Notes: generated by a model not told the origin, from the sequence alone. A stretch of 64,000 nt of DNA from Dyella lutea (GCF_024158035.1 NZ_JAMZEK010000003.1:62001-126000); one strand, 5' to 3'. Counted from the first letter of the stretch, positions 53,121-63,257 are shown. Numbers and translations are program-made.

Positions 53121-55439
53121 TTGCCGCAACGATCGCTCAGGGTCGGCGTTCCGCTGGCCGGTATCGCGCTGCTGCTCGGCGTGCTGGTCGTGCAGGTGTT
53201 TCCCGCGCTTCCGCGCGGCCTCGTGCTCTCGCTGGCCGTGACAGGGTTGGTTGCAGGAGCGACGGCCTGCTGGCTGTCTCCCCGGGCGCGGATCCTCGGT
53301 TGGATCCTGTTTGGCGTGGCATGGGCCATGTGGCGTGGTGCGGCGGCGATGGATGCACGCCTGCCGCACGCGCTGGAGGGCGAGGTTCTGCTGGTGACCG
53401 GGCAACTGCTCGACCTGCCGGATCCGCGGGCCGACGGTACGCGCTTCTCGTTCCGGGTGGACTCGGCCCGGCTCGGTGGGCGTCGCGTGGCGTGGCGTGG
53501 CCGGGTTCGGCTGGCCTGGTACGACCCGTCCCGTGTATTGCGTCCCTGCGAGCGCTGGCAGTTGCGGGTGCGCCTGAAGCGGCCGCGGGGGATGATCGAT
53601 CCGGGCGGCGCCGATACCGAGCGCACCGCATTGGAGCGCCGAATCGATGCGGTGGGCTACGTTCGCGAAGGGGGTGACAACCGGCGGCTGGGTGCATCGG
53701 CCTGTGTCGACCGCCTGCGCCAGCACCTGGCAGCGTCGATCGACGCCCGGATGACCGACCCGCACGACGCGGCGCTGCTGCGCGCGCTCGCGGTCGGCGA
53801 CACGCGTGGACTGGATCCGGACGACTGGGCCGTGGCGAGGGCTACCGGCGTCTCCCACCTGCTGGCCATTTCCGGCTTCCATGTAGGCGTGGCCGCGGCG
53901 TTCGGGGTCGGGCTGGTCTGGCCGGTCTATGCACTGTTTCCCGGGCTCGGATTGCGTTGTCCACGATCCCGGGCGCAAGCGGCTGCGGCGCTGGTCGCGG
54001 CCCTGGCCTATGGCCTGCTCGCGGGCATGGGCCTGCCGACACTGCGGACCCTGCTGATGATCGCGGTGGCGGTGGTTGCGCGCAGTCGCCGGCGGCATCT
54101 GGATGGGCGTCACGCACTGGCCATGGCGCTGCTGGCGATGCTGCTGGTGGACCCGCTGTCGGTGCTCGCGGCCGGCTTCTGGCTGTCGTTCGTCGGGGTG
54201 GCATTCCTGATGCTCTGCCTTGGCGTGCAGGGCCGCAGCTGGCGGGCGTTCGCCCGCGACCTTGCACGCGGTCAGTGGGTGATGAGCATTGCGCTGCTGC
54301 CGTTGACGCTCTGGTTCTTCGGCCAGGCCTCGCTGGTCGGGGCGCTGTCCAACCTGGTCGCGGTGCCGGTGGTCAGCCTGCTGATGGTGCCGGCCACCCT
54401 GCTGGCCGTGCTCGCGCTGCTGCTGTGTCCACCGCTGGCTGCGCCGATGCTGGCTCTGGCTGCCGCTACCGGGCATGCGCTCTGGTGGTTGCTGGCGCGC
54501 ATGGCTTCGTGGCCCGGAGCGGCGTGGTACCTGCCGGCGGTCACTCCCTGGGCTTTGGGGCTGGCGATGCTCGGCGCGATCTGGATGTTGGCGCCACGGG
54601 GGACGCCGTGCCGCTGGCTCGGAGGGCTGCTGTTCCTGCCGCTGCTGCTTCCCGCACGGCCTTCGATACCGGCGGGCGGTTTCCAGGCCTGGGTATTCGA
54701 CGTGGGGCAGGGGCTGTCGGTGCTGGTGCGGACGCATGGCCATGCCATGCTCTACGACGCCGGTGCCCGCTACCCGTCGGGTTTCGACGTGGGGGCGGCG
54801 ACCGTGGTGCCCTCGTTGCGGGCACTCGGCGTGCGCCGGCTGGATCTGCTGATGATCAGCCATGGCGACAACGATCATGCGGGCGGTGCCGGCGCCGTGC
54901 TGGAGGCGTTTCACGTCCCGCGCCGACTGGCTGGCGAGCCCTCGCGGATGCCGATGCCGATGGCGCCATGCGTGGCGGGTCAGTCCTGGCATTGGGACGG
55001 CGTGACTTTCCGTGTGCTCAATCCGCACGGGCGGCCGTCGCACGACAACGACCGTTCCTGCGTGCTGCTGGTCGAGGGTGGAGGCGATCGCCTGCTGCTT
55101 ACCGGGGACATCACCCGACGGGTGGAGGGGGACGTCGCTGCGGGCGTGCCTCCCGGCCGGCCGGTGGTGATGACGGTGCCACACCATGGCAGCGAAACCT
55201 CGTCCGGCGCGGCTTTCATCGCTGCGCTGCATCCCGCATTGGCGGTGGTTTCGGCCGGATGGCACAACCGTTTCGGCCATCCTCGTCCAGCCGTGGTAGC
55301 CCGCTACCGGGCTGCGGGCGTGCCGTTGCTCAATACGGCGGGCGAGGGTGCGCTGCGGCTGGATTTCCCGGTCGATGCCCCGATCCGTGCCCGGCCCGGT
55401 GAGCGGCTGCGGCAAAGGCGCTACTGGCGCGAGCGCTAG
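53121..55439 (+). CDS. comEC: DNA internalization/competence protein ComEC (Rec2)
   Basis: 772 aa. An N-terminal DUF4131 region with an OB-like domain, then a ComEC core of many helices (AISGFHVGVAAAFGVGLVWP, GLPTLRTLLMIAVAVVA). From about residue 520 there is a C-terminal metallo-beta-lactamase domain with MISHGDNDHAGGAG (HxDxDH-like; SHGDNDH) and VPHHGSETSSG. It is the inner-membrane channel for single-stranded DNA uptake. The start is TTG (the only in-frame option nearby; an ATG 7 bases upstream is out of frame). Confidence 0.94.
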   Translation: MPQRSLRVGVPLAGIALLLGVLVVQVFPALPRGLVLSLAVTGLVAGATACWLSPRARILGWILFGVAWAMWRGAAAMDARLPHALEGEVLLVTGQLLDLPDPRADGTRFSFRVDSARLGGRRVAWRGRVRLAWYDPSRVLRPCERWQLRVRLKRPRGMIDPGGADTERTALERRIDAVGYVREGGDNRRLGASACVDRLRQHLAASIDARMTDPHDAALLRALAVGDTRGLDPDDWAVARATGVSHLLAISGFHVGVAAAFGVGLVWPVYALFPGLGLRCPRSRAQAAAALVAALAYGLLAGMGLPTLRTLLMIAVAVVARSRRRHLDGRHALAMALLAMLLVDPLSVLAAGFWLSFVGVAFLMLCLGVQGRSWRAFARDLARGQWVMSIALLPLTLWFFGQASLVGALSNLVAVPVVSLLMVPATLLAVLALLLCPPLAAPMLALAAATGHALWWLLARMASWPGAAWYLPAVTPWALGLAMLGAIWMLAPRGTPCRWLGGLLFLPLLLPARPSIPAGGFQAWVFDVGQGLSVLVRTHGHAMLYDAGARYPSGFDVGAATVVPSLRALGVRRLDLLMISHGDNDHAGGAGAVLEAFHVPRRLAGEPSRMPMPMAPCVAGQSWHWDGVTFRVLNPHGRPSHDNDRSCVLLVEGGGDRLLLTGDITRRVEGDVAAGVPPGRPVVMTVPHHGSETSSGAAFIAALHPALAVVSAGWHNRFGHPRPAVVARYRAAGVPLLNTAGEGALRLDFPVDAPIRARPGERLRQRRYWRER

Positions 55440-55541
55440 CATCAGGAGCGGGCTTTCGGCAGCCGGACGCAGCCCACGGAACGCTCGGTTCGGACTGGTA
55501 TGATGCCGGCTTAGTTCTGCTTTGCATCCTGCGGGGGCGTT

Positions 55542-56195
55542 GTGCTGGAAATCCTGATGGCTGGCGGTTGGGCGATGGCGCCCATCCTGTTTTGTTCGGC
55601 GATCGCCCTGGCGATCGTGCTGGAGCGTTTCTGGACGCTGCGCCGTTCGTCCGTGCTCCCGCCCGGGCTGGGACAGGAAGTGCGTGACTGGGCCCGCAAG
55701 GGCCAGCTCGATCCCAAGCACCTGGAAACCCTGGCCAGCGGCTCCCCGCTGGGTGAACTGCTGGCCTCGGCCCTGGTCGTGCGCGACCGCTCGCGCGACA
55801 TCATCAAGGAGCGCCTGGAGGACACCGGCCGCCATGTGGCGCATCGGATGGAGCGCTACCTCAACACGCTTGGCACGATCGCGCTGATCGGTCCGCTGCT
55901 GGGACTGTTCGGCACGGTGATCGGCCTGATCCGCATGTTCCTCGACGTCATGCGTGGCGGCGTGGGCGACCCGATGAAGATGGCCGGCGGCATCGGCGAG
56001 GCACTGATCTGCACCGCCACGGGTCTGGTGGTGGCGATCCCGGCCTATGTGCTGCATCGCTACTTCCGCAGCAAGGTGGCCGGATACTGCGTCGACATGG
56101 AGAAGGAGGCGATCGCCCTGCTGGACGATCTCACCTTCGGCACGCCGGGTGCAACGGCGACGCCACGCCCGCGCCGCACCCCGGCGGCAGGCTGA
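55542..56195 (+). CDS. exbB: ExbB/TolQ-family proton channel subunit
   Basis: 217 aa, three helices. MAPILFCSAIALAIVLERFW and LGTIALIGPLLGLFGTVIGL plus ICTATGLVVAIPAYVLHRYF are MotA/TolQ/ExbB hallmarks. With ExbD it converts proton motive force into work on a TonB-like protein. It starts with GTG. Its place upstream of exbD-msbA-lpxK is conserved in Xanthomonadales-type genomes. Confidence 0.93.
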   Translation: MLEILMAGGWAMAPILFCSAIALAIVLERFWTLRRSSVLPPGLGQEVRDWARKGQLDPKHLETLASGSPLGELLASALVVRDRSRDIIKERLEDTGRHVAHRMERYLNTLGTIALIGPLLGLFGTVIGLIRMFLDVMRGGVGDPMKMAGGIGEALICTATGLVVAIPAYVLHRYFRSKVAGYCVDMEKEAIALLDDLTFGTPGATATPRPRRTPAAG

Positions 56196-56200
56196 AACCG

Positions 56201-56632
56201 ATGCGTATCGGTTCGGACCGTCGTCGCGACGACTTCGAGATCAACGTGATCCCGTTGATCGACGTGCTGCTGACGCTGCTGATGTTCTTCGTGCTCACCA
56301 CCACGTTCATCCAGCACTCGCGCATGCAGGTGACCCTGCCCAAGGCCAGCGCCGAGGAGCGCGACGTGCAGGCGCCGCTACTCACGGTGATGATCGACAA
56401 GGATGGCCGCTATTACGTAGGTAGCGACGAGGTGCTTGGCGAAGGCATCGAGCCGCTCAAGCAGATGCTGGAACAGAACTCCGGCGGCCGGCGCGACGGC
56501 CAGGTCGTGATCCGCGCCGACGCGATGACGCCGCACCAGTACGTGGTGACCGCGATGGATGCGCTGGGGCAACTGGGCTTCACCCGATTGTCGATCGCCA
56601 CCACGCCGGAGAAGCCGGGGGCGGAGCGGTGA
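56201..56632 (+). CDS. exbD: ExbD/TolR-family biopolymer transport protein
   Basis: 143 aa. One N-terminal helix with the functional Asp in INVIPLIDVLLTLLMFFVLT, then the periplasmic domain (VQAPLLTVMIDKDGRYYVG, VVIRADAMTPHQYVVTAMDA). Partner of the ExbB just upstream (5-base gap). It overlaps the msbA start. Confidence 0.94.
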   Translation: MRIGSDRRRDDFEINVIPLIDVLLTLLMFFVLTTTFIQHSRMQVTLPKASAEERDVQAPLLTVMIDKDGRYYVGSDEVLGEGIEPLKQMLEQNSGGRRDGQVVIRADAMTPHQYVVTAMDALGQLGFTRLSIATTPEKPGAER

Positions 56633-58404
56633 ATGCCGCTGAGCGACGAGGAGTCTGGGACGCCAAGACCTGGGAGGTCTACAAGCGCCTGTTCGGATAC
56701 ACCCGTCGGTACCGGACGGTCGGGCTGCTCGCGATTCTCGGCATGGCGATCGATGGCGGTGCGCTGGCCGTGTTCACCAACCTGCTCAGGCCGCTGTTCG
56801 ACGACCTGTTCAAGAACAAGGATCCGCATCTGATCTTCTGGATGCCGATCTGGATCATGATCATCTTTGCCGTGCGCGGCATCGGCACCTTCCTCAGCAG
56901 CTACGGTATCTCCTACATCGGCCGCCACGTCGTGCAGGCGATGCAGATGGATGTGTTCGGGTCCTACCTGAAGCTGCCGGCGACCTTCTTTGGCGCGGAG
57001 CCGTCCGGCCAGCAGATCTCGCGCATCACCTACACCAGCGAGCAGGTGGCGTCGGCGTCGACCGATGCGATCAAGATCGCGGTGACCGAAGGCGTCACCG
57101 TGGTGAGCATGCTGTACGTCATGCTGCACAACAGTGCCTACCTCACGCTGGCCCTGCTGGTGATGGTGCCGGCCGTGGCGCTGATCGCCACCGTAGTCAG
57201 CCGCCGTTACCGCAGCATCAGCCGGCGTATCCAGGGGTCGATGGGCTCGGTGACCGGCACGGTCGAGGAATCGGTGGGCGCCTACCGCGAAGTCCGCATC
57301 TACGGCGGCCAGCCCCACGAGGGCGCGCGGTTCGACGAGGTCACCCGGCGCGCGCGGCGGCTCAACCTGAAGATCGCCTTGACCAGCGCCTCGTCCAGCA
57401 CGGCGATCCAGACGGTCGCCGCGTTTGCGCTGGCCGTGCTGGTCTTTCTCGGCACGCGGGCTGACGTGATCGACCGCATCACCTCGGGCGTGTTCATCAC
57501 CGTGCTCACCGCGATGGGCGCGATGATTCCCTCGCTGAAGCGACTGACCAACGTGCAGTCGAACATCCAGCGCGGCATGTCGGCGGCGGAAGACCTGTTC
57601 GACGTCATGGACATGGCACCGGAAGGCGATCATGGCCGGATCGAGCTGGACCGCACCCGCGGCGATCTCGTGTTCGAGGGCATCCGCCTGCGCTATCCAC
57701 GCAGCGAGGCCGAGGCCCTGCGCGGGGTGGACCTGCGCTGTCCGCCCGGCACCGTCACCGCGCTGGTCGGCCGCTCGGGCAGCGGCAAAAGCACCCTGGT
57801 CAGCCTGCTGCCGCGGTTCTACGAGCCCAGCGCCGGCCGGATCGTGCTCGACGGCGAGGATTACCTCGACTACACCCTGGCCTCGCTGCGCCGGCAAATC
57901 GCCTGGGTGGGGCAGAGCGTGGTGCTGTTCGACGGCACGGTGGCCGAGAACATCGCCTACGGCGAACTGTCCGGCGCCAGCGAGGCCGAGATCGTTGCCG
58001 CGGCCGAAGCAGCCAACGCGATGGAATTCATCGCTCGCATGCCGCAGGGCCTGCACAGCCCGATCGGGCAGGGGGGCGGCATGCTCTCCGGAGGCCAGCG
58101 CCAGCGCATCGCGATTGCCCGGGCGATCCTGAAGAACGCGCCGATCCTGGTGCTGGACGAGGCCACCAGCGCGCTCGATACCGAGTCCGAGCGGTTGATC
58201 CAGAACGCGCTGCAGCGCCTGATGGAGCACCGCACGACGCTGGTGATCGCGCATCGGCTGTCGACCATCGAAGGGGCGGACCAGATCGCCGTGATGGACC
58301 ATGGCCGCATCGTCGAGCGCGGCACCCACGCCGAGCTGCTGGCGCTGCAGGGCCACTACGCTGCGCTCCACCGCATGCAGTTCCAGGCTCCGGCGGGCGA
58401 CTGA
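56629..58404 (+). CDS. msbA: Lipid A export ATP-binding/permease MsbA
   Basis: 591 aa half-ABC exporter. An N-terminal six-helix domain, then the ATPase with Walker [21 protein letters not shown], signature MLSGGQRQRIAIARAIL, Walker B ILVLDEATSALD and the H-loop VIAHRLSTIE. It flips lipid A-core across the inner membrane. It starts with GTG overlapping the exbD stop (GTGA) and is followed by lpxK after 7 bases. Confidence 0.97.
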   Translation: MNAAERRGVWDAKTWEVYKRLFGYTRRYRTVGLLAILGMAIDGGALAVFTNLLRPLFDDLFKNKDPHLIFWMPIWIMIIFAVRGIGTFLSSYGISYIGRHVVQAMQMDVFGSYLKLPATFFGAEPSGQQISRITYTSEQVASASTDAIKIAVTEGVTVVSMLYVMLHNSAYLTLALLVMVPAVALIATVVSRRYRSISRRIQGSMGSVTGTVEESVGAYREVRIYGGQPHEGARFDEVTRRARRLNLKIALTSASSSTAIQTVAAFALAVLVFLGTRADVIDRITSGVFITVLTAMGAMIPSLKRLTNVQSNIQRGMSAAEDLFDVMDMAPEGDHGRIELDRTRGDLVFEGIRLRYPRSEAEALRGVDLRCPPGTVTALVGRSGSGKSTLVSLLPRFYEPSAGRIVLDGEDYLDYTLASLRRQIAWVGQSVVLFDGTVAENIAYGELSGASEAEIVAAAEAANAMEFIARMPQGLHSPIGQGGGMLSGGQRQRIAIARAILKNAPILVLDEATSALDTESERLIQNALQRLMEHRTTLVIAHRLSTIEGADQIAVMDHGRIVERGTHAELLALQGHYAALHRMQFQAPAGD

Positions 58405-58411
58405 CCCGGCC

Positions 58412-59401
58412 ATGGCGCTGGCCGACGAGCTGCAGGAAAGCTGGTACGGCGATCGACGTCCGCCGGCCTGGACGTTCCCGCTGGCCGTGCTCTACGGCGG
58501 TCTCGCCGCCCTGCGCCGCGCGCTCTACCGCGCCGGGATCCTGCGTCGGGTCCGGCTGCCGGTGCCCGTGGTGGTGGTCGGCAACCTCACCGCCGGCGGA
58601 ACCGGCAAGACGCCGCTGACCCTGGCGCTGGTCGAGGCATTGCGCCGGCGCGGCTGGCAGCCCGGCGTGGTCAGTCGTGGCTACGGCGGCACGCAGCGCG
58701 AGCCGGCGTTGCTGGACGCTCAGCCCGACCCTGCCAGGTTCGGCGACGAGCCCTGCCTGATCCGCAGCAGCGGCACGCCGGTGGCGGTGGGGCGGAGCCG
58801 GCCCGCCGCCGCCGCGCTGCTGGTCGAGGCCGGCTGCGACGTGGTGATCGCCGACGATGGCCTGCAGCACTACCGGCTTGCCCGCGACGTGGAGATCTGC
58901 GTGGTCGACGGCGCGCGGCGTTTCGGCAACGGCCGGCTGCTGCCGGCCGGGCCGCTGCGCGAGCCGCTGTCGCGGCTGCGACGGGTCGATTTCCGCGTCG
59001 CCAACGGCGCCGCCGGGCCCGATGGGTTCCCGATGCGACTGGTCGGCGGCACCGCGGTCGCGCTGGTCGACGGCGAGGAGCGCCCACTGGCCAGCTTCGC
59101 CGGTACGCCGGTGGCCGCCGTGGCCGCGATCGGCCACCCCGACCGTTTCTTCGAGAGCCTGCGCACGCAGGGGCTGGAGGTGGACGGCCGCGCCTTTCCT
59201 GACCATCACGCGTTCAAGGCGGCGGATCTGGCGTTCGCGGGTGCGCGCCCGCTGCTGATGACCGACAAAGACGCCATCAAGTGCGTCCGCTTCGCCCGCC
59301 CGGGCTGGTGGCGGGCGCCGATCCGGGCGGAGTTGCCCGGGGCATTCCTCGATGCGCTCGACCTGCGCCTGCAGCAGGTGCGTTCCCACCGGGATCGCTG
59401 A
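58412..59401 (+). CDS. lpxK: Tetraacyldisaccharide 4'-kinase
   Basis: 329 aa. P-loop VVGNLTAGGTGKTPLTLALV, GVVSRGYGG, ADDGLQHYRLARD (catalytic Asp region) and FPDHHAF are LpxK markers. It phosphorylates the lipid A precursor at the 4' position on the inner membrane. Start at MALADELQESWYGDRRPP. kdsB, often next in related genomes, is absent here; the his operon follows instead. Confidence 0.96.
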   Translation: MALADELQESWYGDRRPPAWTFPLAVLYGGLAALRRALYRAGILRRVRLPVPVVVVGNLTAGGTGKTPLTLALVEALRRRGWQPGVVSRGYGGTQREPALLDAQPDPARFGDEPCLIRSSGTPVAVGRSRPAAAALLVEAGCDVVIADDGLQHYRLARDVEICVVDGARRFGNGRLLPAGPLREPLSRLRRVDFRVANGAAGPDGFPMRLVGGTAVALVDGEERPLASFAGTPVAAVAAIGHPDRFFESLRTQGLEVDGRAFPDHHAFKAADLAFAGARPLLMTDKDAIKCVRFARPGWWRAPIRAELPGAFLDALDLRLQQVRSHRDR

Positions 59402-59482
59402 CGTTCTCCCTGGGCGGAAGGGCCACGCTCCGCCGATCCGCACGAATGCACGCGCCCTCCGGGGCAGCCTGGGAGCGGGCGC

Positions 59483-59511
59483 TCGACAGGTAAAGGGCGG
59501 CCCGCTAGACT
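59483..59511 (+). promoter_or_regulatory. Candidate promoter of the his operon
   Basis: TCGACA, 17-base spacer, TAGACT. This would start transcription around 59518, at the left edge of the palindromic operator described next. The leader to the ATG would be only about 22 bases and has no Shine-Dalgarno sequence. Confidence 0.5.
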
Positions 59512-59518
59512 GTGCAAA

Positions 59519-59538
59519 TGTATTAACGCATTAGTACA
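59519..59538. promoter_or_regulatory. Palindromic operator, putative HisR site
   Basis: TGTATTAA-CGCA-TTAGTACA: two 8-base arms with one mismatch around a 4-base spacer, AT-rich in a GC-rich region. It spans the expected transcription start and ends 2 bases before the ATG of the TrpR-type regulator. Such placement implies autoregulation and control of the whole his operon. Confidence 0.7.
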
Positions 59539-59540
59539 TT

Positions 59541-59876
59541 ATGAAGCGCCGTTCCGTCGATCCAGAAACCCCCGCCGAGTCCGCCGAGCTGAGCCTCTGC
59601 GAGGCGTTGCTGTCGCTGAAGAATGCCGATGAGATGTCGGCGTTCCTGCACGACCTGTGCACGCCGGCGGAGCTGGAGGTGCTGGTCGATCGCTGGCGGG
59701 TTGTGCCGTACCTGCTCGAGGGCGTCTCCTACCGGGAGATCCACGAGCGGACCGCGGTCAGCATCACCACGATCGGACGGGTGGCCCGGTATCTCAACCA
59801 GGGCAGTGGCGGTTACCTGGCGGCGGCCGCGCGGGCGGCCCGGCGCCGCACGAATCAGAAAAAGGACAAGGCATGA
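59541..59876 (+). CDS. TrpR/YerC-family transcriptional regulator, likely HisR
   Basis: 111 aa. The TrpR-like helix-turn-helix spans LSLKNADEMSAFLHDLCTPA through EGVSYREIHERTAVSITTIG to RVARYLNQGSGGY, with a basic C-terminus. The YerC/YecD branch of TrpR proteins heads histidine operons and is proposed to use histidine as corepressor. The stop overlaps hisG (ATGA), and a palindrome sits on its promoter. Function is inferred from family plus context. Confidence 0.88.
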   Translation: MKRRSVDPETPAESAELSLCEALLSLKNADEMSAFLHDLCTPAELEVLVDRWRVVPYLLEGVSYREIHERTAVSITTIGRVARYLNQGSGGYLAAAARAARRRTNQKKDKA

Positions 59877-60766
59877 AGACGCGCGATCGCCTGCGCATTG
59901 CGATGCAGAAATCCGGCCGGCTCACCGAGCCGGCGCTCGACTTGCTCAAGCGCTGCGGGCTCACCTTCCGGCAGAGCCGCGACAAGCTGTTCTGCTTCGG
60001 CGAGGGCGAGCCGGTGGATCTGCTGCTGGTCCGCGACGACGACATCCCCGGGCTGATCGAGCAGGGCGTGTGCGACCTGGGCATCGTCGGCCGCAACGTG
60101 CTGGACGAGTTCTCGCTCACCGCCGGAATCGACGGCGCCCCGCTTAAGGAGTGGCGCCCGCTTGGCTTCGGCCGTTGCCGGCTGTCGGTCGCGGTGCCGC
60201 AGGAGATGACCTACGAGGGCGCGGCCAGCCTGGGCGGCCAGCGCATCGCCACCTCGTATCCCGGCCTGCTGGGCAAGTGGCTGCGCGATGCGGGCGTGCA
60301 GGCCCAGGTGGTGACGCTGGCCGGTTCGGTGGAAATCGCGCCCAAGCTCGGCACCGCCGATGCCATCTGCGATCTGGTGCAGAGCGGCGGCACGCTGGTC
60401 GCCAACCAGTTGCGCGAGGTGGACGTATTGCTGGAGAGCGAGGCGGTGCTGGCCGGCCCCGCCACGCTGCCGACCGACGAGCGCGGCGACATGCTGGAGC
60501 TGCTGTTCAAGCGGCTGGATGGCGTGATCCAGGTGAGCGAGTCGCGCCTGCTGCTGCTGCAGACCTCGCGCGGCAACCTGGAGGCGGTGACCCGGCTGCT
60601 GCCGGGCGGTCCGCAGCCGACCCTGCTGCCGGTGGCCGGGCAGCCGGACCAGCTGATGCTGCAGGCGCTGTGCGCGGGCGAGGTGAGCTGGCGCCAGCTG
60701 GAAGAGATCAAGAAGGCCGGTGCGCGCGAGATGTTCGTGCTGCCGGTGGAAAAGATGCTCGCCTGA
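59873..60766 (+). CDS. hisG: ATP phosphoribosyltransferase, long form
   Basis: 297 aa. [40 protein letters not shown] and the PRPP motif [20 protein letters not shown] mark HisG. The C-terminal ~70 residues are the regulatory HisG_C (ACT-like) domain, so this is the long, histidine-inhibited form. It catalyses the first step, ATP plus PRPP to PR-ATP. AAAGGACAAGG precedes the ATG. Confidence 0.97.
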   Translation: MKTRDRLRIAMQKSGRLTEPALDLLKRCGLTFRQSRDKLFCFGEGEPVDLLLVRDDDIPGLIEQGVCDLGIVGRNVLDEFSLTAGIDGAPLKEWRPLGFGRCRLSVAVPQEMTYEGAASLGGQRIATSYPGLLGKWLRDAGVQAQVVTLAGSVEIAPKLGTADAICDLVQSGGTLVANQLREVDVLLESEAVLAGPATLPTDERGDMLELLFKRLDGVIQVSESRLLLLQTSRGNLEAVTRLLPGGPQPTLLPVAGQPDQLMLQALCAGEVSWRQLEEIKKAGAREMFVLPVEKMLA

Positions 60767-60788
60767 GCGGGCTCGAGGACACGAGACG

Positions 60789-62096
60789 ATGAAGCGGCTG
60801 GACTGGAACGCACTCGACGAAACTGCCTGGCGCGTGGCGCTGGCCCGCCCCGCGCAAGCCCGCGCGGACGAGCTCAAGCAGGGCGTGGCGGCGATCATCG
60901 CCCAGGTGCGCGCACACGGTGACGTGGCGCTGCGCGAACTGAGCGCGAAATACGACCGCTGCGCGCTGGACGCCATCGAGGTGACGGCCGCTGAATTCGA
61001 CGCGGCCGAGGCGGCACTCGATGAGGCGCTGAAGGCGGCGATCCGCGAGGCGGCCGGGCGCATCGACACCTACCACCGCGCGTCGCAGCCCAAGCCGGTG
61101 GGCGTGGAGACGGCGCCGGGCGTGCGCGTGGAACGCATGCTGCGCCCGATCACCCGGGTCGGGCTCTACGTGCCGGCCGGCACCGCGCCGCTGCCGTCCA
61201 CCGCGCTGATGCTGGGCGTGCCGGCGGCGATCGCCGGCTGCCGCGAGGTGGTGCTGTGCTCGCCCGCGCGCGCAGACGGTCGCTGCGACGAGGCCGTGCT
61301 GTACGCAGCGCGCGTGACTGGCGTGCACCGCGTGTTCAAGCTGGGCGGCGCCCAGGCGATCGCCGCGATGGCCTACGGCACGGACAGCGTGCCCAAGTGC
61401 GAGAAGCTGTTCGGCCCGGGCAACGCCTGGGTCACCGAGGCCAAGCTGCAGGTCTCCGGCGATCCGGACGGTGCCGCCATCGACATGCCGGCCGGTCCGT
61501 CCGAGGTGCTGGTGATCGCCGACGATGGCGCCAACCCGACGTTCGTCGCGGCCGACCTGCTCTCGCAGGCCGAGCATGGGCCGGACTCGCAGGTGGTGCT
61601 GCTCAGCCCCTCAGCCGCGCTGCTCGACGCCGTGGCCGCGGAAGTGGAGCGGCAGGTCGCGACGCTGCCGCGCAGCGAGACCGCGCTCAAGGCGCTGGCG
61701 CAGAGCCGCCTGATCGCGGTGGACTCGCTGGCCCAGGCGGTCGAGGTGAGCAACCGCTACGCGCCCGAGCACCTGATCATCCAGACTGCCGAGCCGCGCG
61801 CGTTGCTCGACGGCATCGAGAGCGCGGGGTCGATCTTCCTGGGATCCTGGACGCCGGAATCGGTCGGCGACTACTGCAGCGGTTCCAACCACGTGCTGCC
61901 CACATACGGCTACGCGCGCAGCTACAGCGGCGTGTCGGTGGCCAGCTTCGTCAAGCAGATCAGTGTGCAGGAGGTGAGCGCCGACGGCCTGCGCGCGATC
62001 GGTCCGTGCACGGTCACGCTGGCCGCCGCCGAGCAGCTGGAGGCGCACCGCCGCGCGGTGTCGATGCGGCTGGACGTGCTGGAGGGTCGCGCATGA
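60789..62096 (+). CDS. hisD: Histidinol dehydrogenase
   Basis: 435 aa. [63 protein letters not shown] and YAPEHLII are the family's NAD/Zn and catalytic motifs. It oxidises histidinol to histidine in two steps. It starts 22 bases after hisG and overlaps hisC (ATGA). Confidence 0.98.
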   Translation: MKRLDWNALDETAWRVALARPAQARADELKQGVAAIIAQVRAHGDVALRELSAKYDRCALDAIEVTAAEFDAAEAALDEALKAAIREAAGRIDTYHRASQPKPVGVETAPGVRVERMLRPITRVGLYVPAGTAPLPSTALMLGVPAAIAGCREVVLCSPARADGRCDEAVLYAARVTGVHRVFKLGGAQAIAAMAYGTDSVPKCEKLFGPGNAWVTEAKLQVSGDPDGAAIDMPAGPSEVLVIADDGANPTFVAADLLSQAEHGPDSQVVLLSPSAALLDAVAAEVERQVATLPRSETALKALAQSRLIAVDSLAQAVEVSNRYAPEHLIIQTAEPRALLDGIESAGSIFLGSWTPESVGDYCSGSNHVLPTYGYARSYSGVSVASFVKQISVQEVSADGLRAIGPCTVTLAAAEQLEAHRRAVSMRLDVLEGRA

Positions 62097-63151
62097 GCGT
62101 GCTCGACCTGGCGCGTCCCGAGATCCGCGCGATGCAGCCGTACTCCTCGGCGCGCATGGAGGCCAGCGGCGGGCAGATCCTGCTCAACGCGAACGAGTCG
62201 GCCTGGGCGCCGTTCGGTGAGGCGGCCGCCGGCTGCAACCGCTATCCCGATCCGCAACCGGCGGCGCTGGTCGATGCTCTGGCCGCGCTCTATGGCGTGC
62301 GCCGCGAGCAGCTGCTGGTCGGCCGCGGCAGCGACGAGGCGATCGACCTGCTGGTGCGCGCGTTCTGCCGCGCCGGCGAGGACGCGATCCTGATCCAGCC
62401 GCCGACCTTCGGCATGTACGCGGTGTGCGCGCGCATCCAGAACGCGGCGGTGATCGAGGCGCCGCTGGCCGCCGACTTCACGCTGGACGTCGACGCCGTG
62501 CTGGCGGCGATGACCCCGGCGGTGAAGCTGGTGTTCGTCTGCACCCCGAACAATCCGACCGGGCAGGTGATCCCGCTGGCGGCGGTGGAACGCCTGGCGC
62601 AGACGCTCGCCGGGCGCGCGCTGCTGATCGTCGACGAGGCCTACGTCGAGTTCGCCGACGCACCGGGCTTCGTTGGCCTGATCGATCGCCACGAGCATGT
62701 CGGCATCCTGCGCACGCTCTCGAAAGCCTGGGCGCTGGCCGGTGCGCGCATCGGCACGCTGCTGGCGAACGACGCGGTGATCGCGCTGCTGCGGCGGATC
62801 ATGCCGCCGTATCCGCTGCCCTTGCCCTGCGTGGATGCGGCCTTGGCCGCGCTGTCGCCGGAGGGCCAGGCCCAGGCGCGCGGGCACATCGCCGAGATCA
62901 AGGCCGAGCGAGCGCGCATGCGCACGGCGATCGCCGCGGTGCCCGGCGTGCGCGAGGTGCTGCCGTCGCAGGCGAACTTCCTCGCTGTGCGCTTCGATGA
63001 CGCCGGTGCTATCTACCAGCGCTTGCTCGCCGCCGGCATCGTGGTGCGCGACGTGCGCCGCTATCCGAATCTGGGCGATGCGCTGCGCATCACCATCGGC
63101 ACGGCGGAGGAAAACGCCCGCGTGCTGGATGTGCTGGAGCAGACCCGATGA
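62093..63151 (+). CDS. hisC: Histidinol-phosphate aminotransferase
   Basis: 352 aa PLP class II aminotransferase. [58 protein letters not shown], and the PLP lysine in [15 protein letters not shown]. It converts imidazoleacetol phosphate to histidinol phosphate. The start overlaps the hisD stop. A REP-like repeat follows. Confidence 0.97.
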   Translation: MSVLDLARPEIRAMQPYSSARMEASGGQILLNANESAWAPFGEAAAGCNRYPDPQPAALVDALAALYGVRREQLLVGRGSDEAIDLLVRAFCRAGEDAILIQPPTFGMYAVCARIQNAAVIEAPLAADFTLDVDAVLAAMTPAVKLVFVCTPNNPTGQVIPLAAVERLAQTLAGRALLIVDEAYVEFADAPGFVGLIDRHEHVGILRTLSKAWALAGARIGTLLANDAVIALLRRIMPPYPLPLPCVDAALAALSPEGQAQARGHIAEIKAERARMRTAIAAVPGVREVLPSQANFLAVRFDDAGAIYQRLLAAGIVVRDVRRYPNLGDALRITIGTAEENARVLDVLEQTR

Positions 63152-63163
63152 ATCACGCGAATC

Positions 63164-63237
63164 GTAGGAGCGCACACTGTGCGCGACTGCCAGACCGATG
63201 CCGCATCCCGCAGGTCGCGCACAAGGTGCGCTCCTAC
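63164..63237. repeat. REP-like inverted repeat between hisC and hisB
   Basis: Two facing copies of a ~24-base element, GTAGGAGCGCAC...GCGCGAC at 63164-63187 and its inverse at 63214-63237 (GTCGCGCACAAGGTGCGCTC...), separated by 26 bases. Each copy also has internal dyad symmetry (GTGCGC/GCGCAC). The GTAGGAGCGCAC core is typical of dispersed REP elements in Xanthomonadales and Pseudomonas. No second copy was noticed in this window. Confidence 0.85.
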
Positions 63238-63257
63238 ATGGGTTGGAGAGATTGTTG

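Noticed and set aside
52881-56057. A ~1058-codon open frame on the - strand opposite comEC and exbB
   Set aside because: Low-complexity Arg/Gln/His/Pro composition and no motifs; comEC and exbB are unambiguous on the other strand.
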